A stretch of 18,417 bases of DNA from an uncultured Bacillota bacterium (GCA_900551705.1 URWY01000016.1:1-18417), one strand, 5' to 3'; positions 7,192 to 15,901 are shown, numbered from the stretch's first letter. Numbers and translations: made by a program. The notes: generated by a model not told the origin, from the letters alone.

Positions 7192-8349
7192 CTATTTATT
7201 ATATTTTTTTTGCAAATTTAACAAGTAATTAACTCTATAATTTTTGATTTCGTTTGGAACTTGATTTTCCATTTTTGCTGCTGGCGTATTAGGTCTTGGT
7301 GAATACATAAATGCAAAAATACCAGCATATTTAACTTTTTCTATTAAATCGCAAGTTGCTTTAAAATCTTCGTCCGTTTCACCTGGAAAGCCAACAATTA
7401 TGTCAGTAGTCAAGCGAATATCTGGCATCAAACTTCTCAAATAATCAACTTTTTCAAGATAACTCTCAACAGTGTATCGCCTATTCATTGCTTTTAGAAT
7501 CGCATTTGAGCCTGATTGAATTGGCAAGTGAAGTTCCTTCAAAATTTTCTTTTCACTTGCAAGCGTTTCAATCACTTCTTTTGTTATATCTTTTGGATGC
7601 GAAGTCATGAAAGTAACTTCAAAATCACCTTCTAACGCACAAATATCGTGCAAAAGGTCTTTAAAACCATAGTTTTCATAAATATCTTTGCCGTAGGAAT
7701 TAACATTTTGACCAAGCAAAGTTATTTTTTGTTTTTCGGCTTTATTCTCTGATAAAATGCTTTTTATTTCATTTAAAATGTCTTCTTTTTTTCTGCTTCT
7801 TTCACGACCACGAACATAAGGGACAATACAATAGGAACAAAAATTATTGCAACCATAAATGATATTTACCCAATTATTATTGCCACTTGTTCTATGAATT
7901 GGCATATTTTCAAGAACCAAATCTTCATCAGAAATCTCTAAAATACGCTCTTTTTTCAATTTTTTTTCAGTTTTTTTAACAATTTCACGATTATTTATGA
8001 TTTCGTCAATAAAATCGCTGAATTTATCCAAATTCTTTGTGCCAAAAATAATATCAACAAATGGGAAAGTTTTATATAACTTTTCGCTGACCTGTTTTTG
8101 TTGAGTCATGCAACCGCAAATTGCAATTATTTTGTTTGGATTTTGTTTTTTCATTTTTTTGAGCGCTCCAACATTGCCAACCGCTCTATCTTGCGCACCT
8201 TCTCTGATTGCACAAGTGTTAAATAAAATTATATCTGCGTCTTCAATTTTATCGCATGACAAAATTCCGCGTGCTTCAAGCACTCCGGCAAGTTTTTCTG
8301 ATTCGTGGACATTCATTTGACATCCAAAAGTTGTTATAAAGTATTTCAT
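7192..8349 (-). CDS. miaB: tRNA-2-methylthio-N6-dimethylallyladenosine synthase, TRAM-less
   Basis: MiaB is a radical-SAM methylthiotransferase that converts i6A37 to ms2i6A37 in tRNA. The N-terminal UPF0004 domain has the three auxiliary-cluster cysteines C10 (TFGCQMN), C46 (NTCAIRE) and C80 (ICGCMTQ). The radical-SAM cluster motif is C167-x3-C171-x2-C174 (YGCNNFCSYCIVP), followed by VRGRERSR. The protein stops at 385 residues, directly after the helical segment that follows SPRPNTPAAK, so the C-terminal TRAM RNA-binding domain (about 65 residues in E. coli MiaB) is missing. The 28 bp before mutS leave no room for a frameshifted remnant. ATG at 8349 is the only possible start: an in-frame stop lies three codons upstream and C10 is needed. 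There is no Shine-Dalgarno sequence. First gene of the miaB-mutS-mutL-miaA-ynbB operon. Confidence 0.95.
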   Translation of the reverse strand: MKYFITTFGCQMNVHESEKLAGVLEARGILSCDKIEDADIILFNTCAIREGAQDRAVGNVGALKKMKKQNPNKIIAICGCMTQQKQVSEKLYKTFPFVDIIFGTKNLDKFSDFIDEIINNREIVKKTEKKLKKERILEISDEDLVLENMPIHRTSGNNNWVNIIYGCNNFCSYCIVPYVRGRERSRKKEDILNEIKSILSENKAEKQKITLLGQNVNSYGKDIYENYGFKDLLHDICALEGDFEVTFMTSHPKDITKEVIETLASEKKILKELHLPIQSGSNAILKAMNRRYTVESYLEKVDYLRSLMPDIRLTTDIIVGFPGETDEDFKATCDLIEKVKYAGIFAFMYSPRPNTPAAKMENQVPNEIKNYRVNYLLNLQKKYNK

Positions 8350-8357
8350 ACAAAATT

Positions 8358-8386
8358 ATTATACAATTTTTTGCAAAAAATTACAA
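8358..8386 (-). promoter_or_regulatory. Sigma-A promoter of the miaB operon (leaderless)
   Basis: On the minus strand -35 TTGTAA (8381-8386), a 17-nt spacer and a perfect -10 TATAAT (8358-8363). Only 8 nt separate the -10 box from the miaB ATG (8347-8349), so transcription should start at or within about 2 nt of the start codon. The spacer is a 14-bp perfect palindrome TTTTTTGCAAAAAA (8367-8380) plus 3 nt, a conceivable operator or curved element. Confidence 0.8.
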
Positions 8387-8410
8387 GAATTTTATTTATT
8401 GTGGACATTA

Positions 8411-8440
8411 AAAAATCTCAGATTTTTATCTGAGATTTTT
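8411..8440 (-). terminator. Rho-independent terminator of rpoBC
   Basis: A perfect inverted repeat with 13-bp arms (8411-8423 and 8428-8440) around a 4-nt loop. On the minus strand the stem core ATCTCAGAT ends in a T-run. It starts 12 bp past the rpoC stop. Because the arms end in A and T runs it could also work in the plus direction, but no plus-strand gene lies nearby. Confidence 0.9.
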
Positions 8441-8451
8441 ATTTGAATTTA

Positions 8452-11400
8452 TTAAATCGCTTCAACTTTATTTTCTTTAACTTCAACTGGCATAAGTTTT
8501 CTATATTGTTTTAAGCCTGTTCCTGCTGGAATAAGTTTACCGATAATAACATTCTCTTTAAGTCCAAGAAGATTGTCTGTTTTTGATTTAAGCGCAGCAT
8601 CTGTTAAAACTCTTGATGTCTCTTGGAAGGAAGCGGCTGACAAGAAACTTTCTGTTGTCAATGCTGCTTTTGTGATACCAAGCAAGATACGCTTTGCAGT
8701 TGCTGGAACGCCACCTTCTTGAAGTGCTTTCAAGTTTTCTTCTTCGTATGTGAACACATCAACAACTTGTCCTGGTAGAAGTGATGTTGAGCCAGAACTT
8801 TCAATCTTAACTTTTTTAAGCATTTGTCTGATAATTACTTCAATATGCTTATCGTTAATCTTAACTTCTTGCGCTCTATAAACTGAAATAACTTCTGAAA
8901 GAAGATAATCTTGAACACCTTTTAAGCCCTTTGTTCTCAACAAATCTGTTGGGTTAATTGAACCTTCAATTAATTGTGTTCCGGCGTCAATCTTTTGACC
9001 ATCTTTAACTTTCAAATATGCTGGTTTTTTGATTTCATAATCAAATTCATTTTCAGCACCTTTGATAGTGATAATATAATTTCTGTTATCTTCACGAATT
9101 GAAACAGTTCCTGAAATTTCTGCAACAGGAGATTCACCTTTTGGTTTTCTCGCTTCAAAAATTTCTTCAACACGAGGAAGACCTTTCGTAATATCGGAAG
9201 CAACGATAGCCCCTGAGAAGTGCTTGTTGTTCATAGTTAACTGTGTTCCAGGTTCACCGATTGATTGAGCAGCGATAATACCAACTGCTTCACCAATATT
9301 AACTTCATCTTTGCCAGCCATATTGCGTCCATAGCATTTTGCACAAACGCCATGTTTACTCTTACATGTAAGAAGTGTTCTGATGTTTACTTCTGTTATG
9401 CCTGCTTTTGTAATTTCGCTGGCTTGTTTTTCTGAAATCATTGTGTTTGCAGGAACGATAACTTCTTTTGTTGTTGGGTTGATAACATCGTCAACAGCAA
9501 ATCTACCAACAATTCTGTCTTCAAGTGGTTCAAGAACTGCACCATCTGAATAAATTGCTGAAACTTTCATTCCTTTAACTTTTTCGCCTGCTGTTTCAAA
9601 ACAATCTTCTTCGTTAATAACAATATTATGAGAAATATCAACAAGTCTTCTAGTCAAGTAACCAGAATCGGCTGTTTTAAGCGCTGTATCGGCAAGACCT
9701 TTACGTCCACCACGAGATGATAAGAAGTATTCGATTGGTGTTAAGCCGTTACGCAAGTTAGATTTAATAGGAACATCAACTTTTTGACCTGATGCACCGA
9801 CCATGATACCACGCATACCGCAAAGTTGCGAAACTTGAACCATCGAACCACGAGCGCCAGACATAGCCATCATTTTAAGTGGGTTGAAGTCATCAAGGAA
9901 GCCTGTAAGAATATCTTTAACTTTACCTGTTGCTTCTGACCACAAGTTCATGTTAGAAATAAGTTTTTCGTCTTCTGTGATAAGTCCACGAGCCAAGAAT
10001 TTATCGTTTTCCAAAACTTTTTTGTTTGTTTCAGCGATAATTTCATCTTTTTCTGCTGGAACTTTCATATCAAATACATTAATTGTGATTGAGCCAAGTG
10101 TTGAATATTTGAAACCAGTTGCTTTAATCTTATCAACAACATTTGATGTTTCAGTTGTTCCAAGATTGTTATAAGCCATATTGATAATTTTGCTCAATTC
10201 TGCTTTTTTAACAATTTGGTTAATTTCAAGTTGGTTATAATTTTCTCTCTTTGTTCTGTCTATCCAGCCTAAATTTTGTGGAATTGCCCAGTTAAAGATA
10301 ATTCTACCAACTGTTGTTGTAATTCTATCTGTATATTTTACGCCATCAACTTCGCATGACCTTCTAACTTGGATCTCTGCTTGAACATCAAGGTTACCAG
10401 TTTGATAAGCCATAACTGCTTCGTTGCATGATGAGTAAACTGAATGTTCGCCTTTTGCACCTGGTCTGATTACTGTTAAATAGTAACAACCAAGAACAAT
10501 ATCTTGTGCAGGGCTACAAATTGGTTTACCATCTGATGGTTTTAAAATGTTGTTACTTGCAAGCATCAAAGTTCTTGCTTCTGTTCTTGAATCTATTGAA
10601 AGTGGAACGTGAACTGGCATTTGGTCACCATCGAAGTCGGCGTTGAAGCCTGAACATACTGATGGGTGAAGTTTGATTGCCCTACCTTCAACAAGGACAG
10701 GTTCAAACGCTTGGATACCAAGTCTGTGAAGTGTTGGAGCACGGTTCAAAAGAACTGGGTGGTCTTTAATAACTTCATCGAGAACGTCCCAAACAACTGG
10801 TTTTTCTCTTTCAATTAAGCGTTTTGCGCTCTTAATGTTGTTTGATTGATTCATTTCAACCAATCTTTTGATAATAAATGGTTTGAAAAGTTCAAGAGCC
10901 ATTTCTTTTGGAAGTCCGCATTGATACATTTTAAGTTCTGGACCAACAACGATAACTGAACGGCCTGAATAGTCAACTCTTTTACCAAGAAGGTTTTGTC
11001 TAAATCTACCTTGTTTACCTGTAAGCATTGCTGTCAAAGATTTTAAATCTCTTTGTTTAGCACCTTGAACAGCTTTGCCGCGTTTACCATTTTCAATCAA
11101 AGCATCAACTGCTTCTTGCAACATTCTCTTTTCGTTTCTAATAATAACATTTGGAGCACCAAGTTCCATAAGTTTTTTCAAACGATTGTTTCTGTTAATA
11201 ACTCTCCTGTATAAATCGTTCAAGTCTGTTGTTGCAAATCTACCACCATCAAGCTGAACCATAGGTCTGAGTTCTGGTGGAAGAACTGGAATAACATCAA
11301 GAACCATCCATTCAGGTTTGTTTCCGCTTTCTCTAAATGCTTCAACAATTTCAAGTTTTTTAATTGCTTTTAAGCGTTTTTGACCTTTTGCTGTTTGCAA

Positions 11401-11985
11401 AATTTCTTTCAATTCTTTGCTTTCTTTTTCTACATCAACTTCTGAAAGTAATTTTTTGACTGCTTCTGCACCCATTCCAGCAACGAAACCATTTTCGCCA
11501 TAAGTTTCAATAGCGTCACGATATTCTTTATCTGAAATAACTTGTTTATAAGTAAAATGAGTGTTTTTAGGGTCTAAAACAACATAACTTACATAGTAAA
11601 CAACTTGTTCAAGAAGTTTTGGAGTGATGTCCAAAATTGTTCCAATTCTTGAAGGAACAGAGCGGAAGAACCAAATATGTGTTACCGGAGTTGCAAGTTC
11701 AATGTGTCCCATTCTTTCACGACGGACTTTTGAACTTGTAACTTCAACGCCACATTTATCGCAAACAACGCCTTTGTAACGAATTCTTTTATATTTTCCG
11801 CAATGGCATTCCCAGTCTTTCTTAGGTCCAAAAATTCGTTCACAAAATAGACCATCTTTTTCTGGTTTTTGTGTCCTATAATTGATAGTTTCTGGCTTTG
11901 TTACTTCGCCATAAGACCATTCCCTAATTTTTTCTGGGGAAGCAATTCCGATTTTAATAGAATCAAAATTTATTAATTCAAACAT
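8452..11985 (-). CDS. rpoC: RNA polymerase subunit beta-prime
   Basis: The beta-prime subunit (1177 residues, close to the 1199 of B. subtilis) carries the catalytic magnesium site of RNA polymerase. Visible landmarks are the N-terminal zinc site C60/C62/C75/C78, the universally conserved NADFDGDQ with aspartates D450, D452 and D454, the MSGARGSMVQVSQLCGMRG block, a second zinc site formed by C795, C874, C881 and C884, and the C-terminal LTTESFLSAASFQETSRVL segment. One oddity is Pro at 457 (QMPVH), where the motif normally reads QMAVH. No split or large insertion is seen. ATG at 11985 follows AGGAG, 30 bp after rpoB. The gene ends at a strong terminator instead of continuing into the rpsL operon as in many Bacillota. 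Confidence 0.99.
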   Translation of the reverse strand: MFELINFDSIKIGIASPEKIREWSYGEVTKPETINYRTQKPEKDGLFCERIFGPKKDWECHCGKYKRIRYKGVVCDKCGVEVTSSKVRRERMGHIELATPVTHIWFFRSVPSRIGTILDITPKLLEQVVYYVSYVVLDPKNTHFTYKQVISDKEYRDAIETYGENGFVAGMGAEAVKKLLSEVDVEKESKELKEILQTAKGQKRLKAIKKLEIVEAFRESGNKPEWMVLDVIPVLPPELRPMVQLDGGRFATTDLNDLYRRVINRNNRLKKLMELGAPNVIIRNEKRMLQEAVDALIENGKRGKAVQGAKQRDLKSLTAMLTGKQGRFRQNLLGKRVDYSGRSVIVVGPELKMYQCGLPKEMALELFKPFIIKRLVEMNQSNNIKSAKRLIEREKPVVWDVLDEVIKDHPVLLNRAPTLHRLGIQAFEPVLVEGRAIKLHPSVCSGFNADFDGDQMPVHVPLSIDSRTEARTLMLASNNILKPSDGKPICSPAQDIVLGCYYLTVIRPGAKGEHSVYSSCNEAVMAYQTGNLDVQAEIQVRRSCEVDGVKYTDRITTTVGRIIFNWAIPQNLGWIDRTKRENYNQLEINQIVKKAELSKIINMAYNNLGTTETSNVVDKIKATGFKYSTLGSITINVFDMKVPAEKDEIIAETNKKVLENDKFLARGLITEDEKLISNMNLWSEATGKVKDILTGFLDDFNPLKMMAMSGARGSMVQVSQLCGMRGIMVGASGQKVDVPIKSNLRNGLTPIEYFLSSRGGRKGLADTALKTADSGYLTRRLVDISHNIVINEEDCFETAGEKVKGMKVSAIYSDGAVLEPLEDRIVGRFAVDDVINPTTKEVIVPANTMISEKQASEITKAGITEVNIRTLLTCKSKHGVCAKCYGRNMAGKDEVNIGEAVGIIAAQSIGEPGTQLTMNNKHFSGAIVASDITKGLPRVEEIFEARKPKGESPVAEISGTVSIREDNRNYIITIKGAENEFDYEIKKPAYLKVKDGQKIDAGTQLIEGSINPTDLLRTKGLKGVQDYLLSEVISVYRAQEVKINDKHIEVIIRQMLKKVKIESSGSTSLLPGQVVDVFTYEEENLKALQEGGVPATAKRILLGITKAALTTESFLSAASFQETSRVLTDAALKSKTDNLLGLKENVIIGKLIPAGTGLKQYRKLMPVEVKENKVEAI

Positions 11986-12015
11986 AATTTTCTCCTAAAT
12001 TGGTTTTGTTTGCGT

Positions 12016-15000
12016 TTATTCATCATCTGACATATCATCAAATAAGTTTGAAGCATCAAATGCTGTTGTATCTTTTTCAATTTCTTCCAAGACTTCGTCT
12101 TTTGTTTCTGGTTCGTCAAATTCAAGAGTGATTTCTTTAAGTTCTTCTTCAACATCTTTTGTTAATGGAGAAATATCGTCTTGTGTGATTTCGCCAATAG
12201 AAATTTCTTGGTTATTTTCAGTTAAAATTCTAATATCAAGACCAAGTGATTGCAATTCTTTAACAAGAACTTTGAATGACTCTGGAATTCCAGGTTCTGC
12301 AATTGGTTGACCTTTAACGATTGCTTCGTAAGTTTTTACCCTACCTACAACATCGTCTGATTTAACTGTCAATATTTCTTGAAGGACATTAGATGCACCA
12401 TAAGCTTCAAGTGCCCAAACTTCCATTTCACCAAATCTTTGACCACCAAACATTGCTTTACCACCAAGAGGTTGTTGTGTAACAAGTGAGTATGGTCCGA
12501 TTGAACGAGCATGCATTTTTGAATCAACCATGTGGTCAAGTTTAAGCATATATTTATAACCAACAGTTGTTTTATTAGCGAATGGTTCGCCTGTTCTACC
12601 ATCATAAAGTTGGATTTTGCCATCTGCTGGGAAGTTATTAGCAACTAAGAGTTCTTGAATATCTTCTGCTGTTGCACCATCAAATACTGGTGTAGCAATT
12701 TTCCAACCCAAACTTTGAGCAACAAGTCCAAGGTGAACTTCAAGAACTTGCCCCACATTCATACGAGATGGAATACCAAGTGGGTTAAGAACAAGGTCAA
12801 GTGGTTGACCGTTTGCCATATATGGCATATCGCTGATTGGAAGAATTCTTGAAACGCAGCCTTTGTTACCATGACGACCAGCCATTTTATCGCCGACTGA
12901 AAGTTTTCTTCTTTGAGCGACATAAACTTTAACCATCATATTTACGCCTGGTTCAAGTTCGTCTTTATTTTTTCTAGAAAATACTTGAACATCAACAACA
13001 ACGCCGCCGCGACCATGTTGAACTCTAAGTGATGTATCTCTAACCTCACGAGCCTTTTCACCAAAGATAGCACGAAGCAATCTTTCCTCTGGTGTAAGTT
13101 CTGTTTCGCCTTTTGGTGTTACTTTACCAACCAAGATATCTCCTGGCATAACTTCTGCACCAATTCTTACGATACCATTTTCGTCCAAGTTTTTAAGTGC
13201 GTCTTCGCCAAGGTTAGGAATATCTCTTGTGATTTCTTCATCGCCAAGTTTTGTTGTTCTGCACTTAATTTCTTCTGCTTTTAATGTGATTGATGTGTAA
13301 ACATCTTCTTTAACAATTCTTTCACTTACTAAGATAGCATCTTCGTAGTTGTATCCTTCCCAGTTCAAATAACCAACGAGAACATTTTTACCAAGGGCAA
13401 GTTCGCCGTTTTGAGTTGAATAACCATCTGCTAAGATGTCTCCCGCTTTAACCTTTTCACCATGTTTTACAATAGGTTTTTGGTTTACGCAAGTATCTTG
13501 GTTTGTTTTTGCAAATTTTGTGAGTTCATACACATCTTCGCCGTCTATTGTTAAAACTTTGATTATGTCTGAACTTACAAATGTAACTTCGCCGTCATGT
13601 TTTGCAATTACCATTGCGCCGCAGTCGTAAGCAATTTTTGCTTCCATACCTGTTCCAACAATTGGAGATTCTGGTCTCAAAACTGGAACTGCTTGGCGTT
13701 GCATGTTCGCACCCATCAAGGCACGCATACTATCGTCTGAGTTAAGGAATGGAATAAGCGCTGTCGCTGCTGAAATAAATTGTCTTGGTGATACGTCAAC
13801 ATAGTCAACATATTTCTTTGGAACTTCAACAATTGTGCTCTTATAACGGCAAATAATTCTGTCGTTCAAGAATTTACCATCTTCAGTTAATGGTTCAATT
13901 GATTGTGCAATATAGCAGTTTTCTTCAATATCTGCCATTTGATATTCACTTTCGTTTGAAACAACGCCTGTTTCTTTGTCAACTTTTCTATAAGGTGTTT
14001 CAAGGAAACCATATTCGTTAATCTTTGCATAAGATGCAAGTGTTGAAATAAGACCAATGCTTTGACCTTCTGGCGTTTCAATAACGCAGATACGGCCATA
14101 GTGTGTGTAGTGAATATCACGAACTTCGGCACTAGCACGCTCTTTTTTGATACCGCCAGGGCCAACAGCAGAAACCCTTCTCTTTTGAGTTAATGCTGAA
14201 AGTGGGTTTGCTTGATCCATTAATTGTGATAATTGTGATGATGAAATAAAGTCTTTTAATGCTTTATTAATTGCTCTTGGATTGATAATTTGTGAAGGTG
14301 TAACTTCTGACAAATCTTTACCTTGCAAACTTTCTTTCATGTTTACGCAAAGTTTGTTAACGCCTGAACGAAATGCATTTTTGAGCAAATCGCCAACTGA
14401 TTGAATTCTTCTGTTTGACAAGTGATCAATGTTGTCAAGTTCGCCAACGCCAGCAAGTAAATCAAGATAATAACTGATGCTTGCTAAAATATCGTCCATT
14501 GTCAATGTTGTAATCATCAACTGTTTTGCATTTTCTTTAATCGCTTGAATGCGTTTTTCTTTTGTTTTGTTATCTTTCAATATTTGAACAAGTGTTGGAT
14601 AGTAAACTTCTTCTTCAATTCCAAGTTCTTTTTCATTGCATGGGAATATAGCAGAAAGCCTTACGCGGTTGTTACCTCTAACAAGGTGTCTTTCTCCATG
14701 TAAATCAAGGTAAACTTCGTTAATACCAGCATCTTGAATTCTTCTAGCAACATCTGCTGGAATAATTTCGCCCGCTTTAACAACAAGTTCGTCATCAATA
14801 ACAATGTTGTCTGCTGATTTTCTACCAGCAATTCTTGTTGCAATAGATAATTTCTTGTTAAATTTATATCTACCAACACGCGCCAAATTGTAATATTGAT
14901 CTGAGAAGAAGAACAAGTTCAAATAACTTCTTGTTGATTCCACTGATGGAACTTCTGTTGGTCTTGTCTTTCTAGCAAATTCAAGCAACGCTTCTTCTTG

Positions 15001-15672
15001 TGTTGTTTGAGGTTCTTTATCAAGAACATTTTTTACATATTTGTTATTGCCAAATAATTGCAAAATTTCGTCATTTGTGAAACCAAAGCATTTCAAGAAA
15101 ATACCAAGTGTAACCTTGCTTCCCCTGTCTATAACAACTTTGATAATGTCGTTCGCACCTTGTTCCAATTCAAGCCACATACCACGAGTTGGAATAAGTT
15201 GACCTTTAAGTGATGCAAGGTCAGCTGAATCTTGTGTGAAATATACGCTTGGAGAACGAACGATTTGCGAAACAACAACTCTTTCAATACCATTGAAAAT
15301 AAAAGAGCCTTCTTCTGTCATCAAAGGAATATCGCCCATGAAAACTTCTTGGTCGATTGCTTCGCCACTATCTTCAACAACAAATCTAGCCTTAACCCTT
15401 AAAGGTAAAGCATAAGAAGCGCCCCTTCTTTTACATTCATTACGAGAATATTTTGGTTGTTCATCAAGAGATGAAGAAAGGAAATAAAGTTTGCCCTTTC
15501 CAGAATAATCTACAACTGGTGAAAACTCATCAAGAACCTCTTTGATGCCTGTTGCAAGAAATTGTTTGTAAGTATCTTTCTGAATAGAAAGAAGATCAGG
15601 ACATTCACCTTTGTCCACAAAATTTCCGAAAGTGTATCTTTCTGCCTTGCCATACTTTAATTTTTTAATCAT
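12016..15672 (-). CDS. rpoB: RNA polymerase subunit beta
   Basis: The beta subunit (1218 residues, near the 1193 of B. subtilis) forms one pincer of RNA polymerase and most of the rifampicin pocket. The fork/rifampicin region SQLSQLMDQANPLS...KRRVSAVGPGG spans about 479-507, followed by VRDIHYTHYGR and ETPEG (532-536). The catalytic-centre segment KLSVGDKMAGRHGNKG and the conserved C-terminal GGQRFGEMEVWALEAYGA are intact, followed by an acidic tail. The position equivalent to E. coli His526 is Gln496, and neighbouring pocket positions also differ (see findings). ATG at 15672 has a strong AAGGAG five bases upstream. It is transcribed from its own promoter; rplJ and rplL, the usual upstream neighbours, are absent. 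Confidence 0.99.
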   Translation of the reverse strand: MIKKLKYGKAERYTFGNFVDKGECPDLLSIQKDTYKQFLATGIKEVLDEFSPVVDYSGKGKLYFLSSSLDEQPKYSRNECKRRGASYALPLRVKARFVVEDSGEAIDQEVFMGDIPLMTEEGSFIFNGIERVVVSQIVRSPSVYFTQDSADLASLKGQLIPTRGMWLELEQGANDIIKVVIDRGSKVTLGIFLKCFGFTNDEILQLFGNNKYVKNVLDKEPQTTQEEALLEFARKTRPTEVPSVESTRSYLNLFFFSDQYYNLARVGRYKFNKKLSIATRIAGRKSADNIVIDDELVVKAGEIIPADVARRIQDAGINEVYLDLHGERHLVRGNNRVRLSAIFPCNEKELGIEEEVYYPTLVQILKDNKTKEKRIQAIKENAKQLMITTLTMDDILASISYYLDLLAGVGELDNIDHLSNRRIQSVGDLLKNAFRSGVNKLCVNMKESLQGKDLSEVTPSQIINPRAINKALKDFISSSQLSQLMDQANPLSALTQKRRVSAVGPGGIKKERASAEVRDIHYTHYGRICVIETPEGQSIGLISTLASYAKINEYGFLETPYRKVDKETGVVSNESEYQMADIEENCYIAQSIEPLTEDGKFLNDRIICRYKSTIVEVPKKYVDYVDVSPRQFISAATALIPFLNSDDSMRALMGANMQRQAVPVLRPESPIVGTGMEAKIAYDCGAMVIAKHDGEVTFVSSDIIKVLTIDGEDVYELTKFAKTNQDTCVNQKPIVKHGEKVKAGDILADGYSTQNGELALGKNVLVGYLNWEGYNYEDAILVSERIVKEDVYTSITLKAEEIKCRTTKLGDEEITRDIPNLGEDALKNLDENGIVRIGAEVMPGDILVGKVTPKGETELTPEERLLRAIFGEKAREVRDTSLRVQHGRGGVVVDVQVFSRKNKDELEPGVNMMVKVYVAQRRKLSVGDKMAGRHGNKGCVSRILPISDMPYMANGQPLDLVLNPLGIPSRMNVGQVLEVHLGLVAQSLGWKIATPVFDGATAEDIQELLVANNFPADGKIQLYDGRTGEPFANKTTVGYKYMLKLDHMVDSKMHARSIGPYSLVTQQPLGGKAMFGGQRFGEMEVWALEAYGASNVLQEILTVKSDDVVGRVKTYEAIVKGQPIAEPGIPESFKVLVKELQSLGLDIRILTENNQEISIGEITQDDISPLTKDVEEELKEITLEFDEPETKDEVLEEIEKDTTAFDASNLFDDMSDDE

Positions 15673-15688
15673 ATTTTCTCCTTAATGC

Positions 15689-15723
15689 AAAAAAAAGAGT
15701 GGCAAAAAAACGCGTTTTTTGCC
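15689..15723 (-). promoter_or_regulatory. Terminator-like hairpin in the rpoB leader (possible attenuator)
   Basis: On the minus strand the leader contains an inverted repeat with 9-bp arms (GGCAAAAAA at 15723-15715 and TTTTTTGCC at 15709-15701) around CGCGT. Then come ACTC and eight consecutive T (15696-15689). This is the arrangement of an intrinsic terminator placed 16 nt before the rpoB start, although the stem has only three G-C pairs and the T-run is 4 nt off the stem. It could act as a weak attenuator or pause site; this is inferred from shape only. Confidence 0.45.
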
Positions 15724-15787
15724 TTGAATTGTTATATTTAACTAAAAAATGCCCATATTTTGTCCACTTTAGCCTATACAGAAACAA

Positions 15788-15816
15788 ATTTTAGCACTTT
15801 TAACCAATATTGTCAA
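15788..15816 (-). promoter_or_regulatory. Sigma-A promoter of rpoBC
   Basis: On the minus strand a perfect -35 TTGACA (15811-15816), a 17-nt spacer and -10 TAAAAT (15788-15793). Transcription should start near 15781, giving a leader of about 108 nt before rpoB. A divergent promoter lies 36 bp to the right (box to box). Confidence 0.88.
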
Positions 15817-15852
15817 CAGTTTTCACGAACTTTTTTACCCTAAAACACATTA

Positions 15853-15881
15853 TTGACAAATTTTGCAACATTTAGTATATT
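15853..15881 (+). promoter_or_regulatory. Sigma-A promoter of the 72-codon gene
   Basis: On the plus strand a perfect -35 TTGACA (15853-15858), a 17-nt spacer and -10 TATATT (15876-15881). The predicted start near 15888 leaves a leader of only about 14 nt, just enough to hold the AGGAG at 15892-15896. Confidence 0.85.
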
Positions 15882-15901
15882 AATATTAAATAGGAGTGAA
15901 A

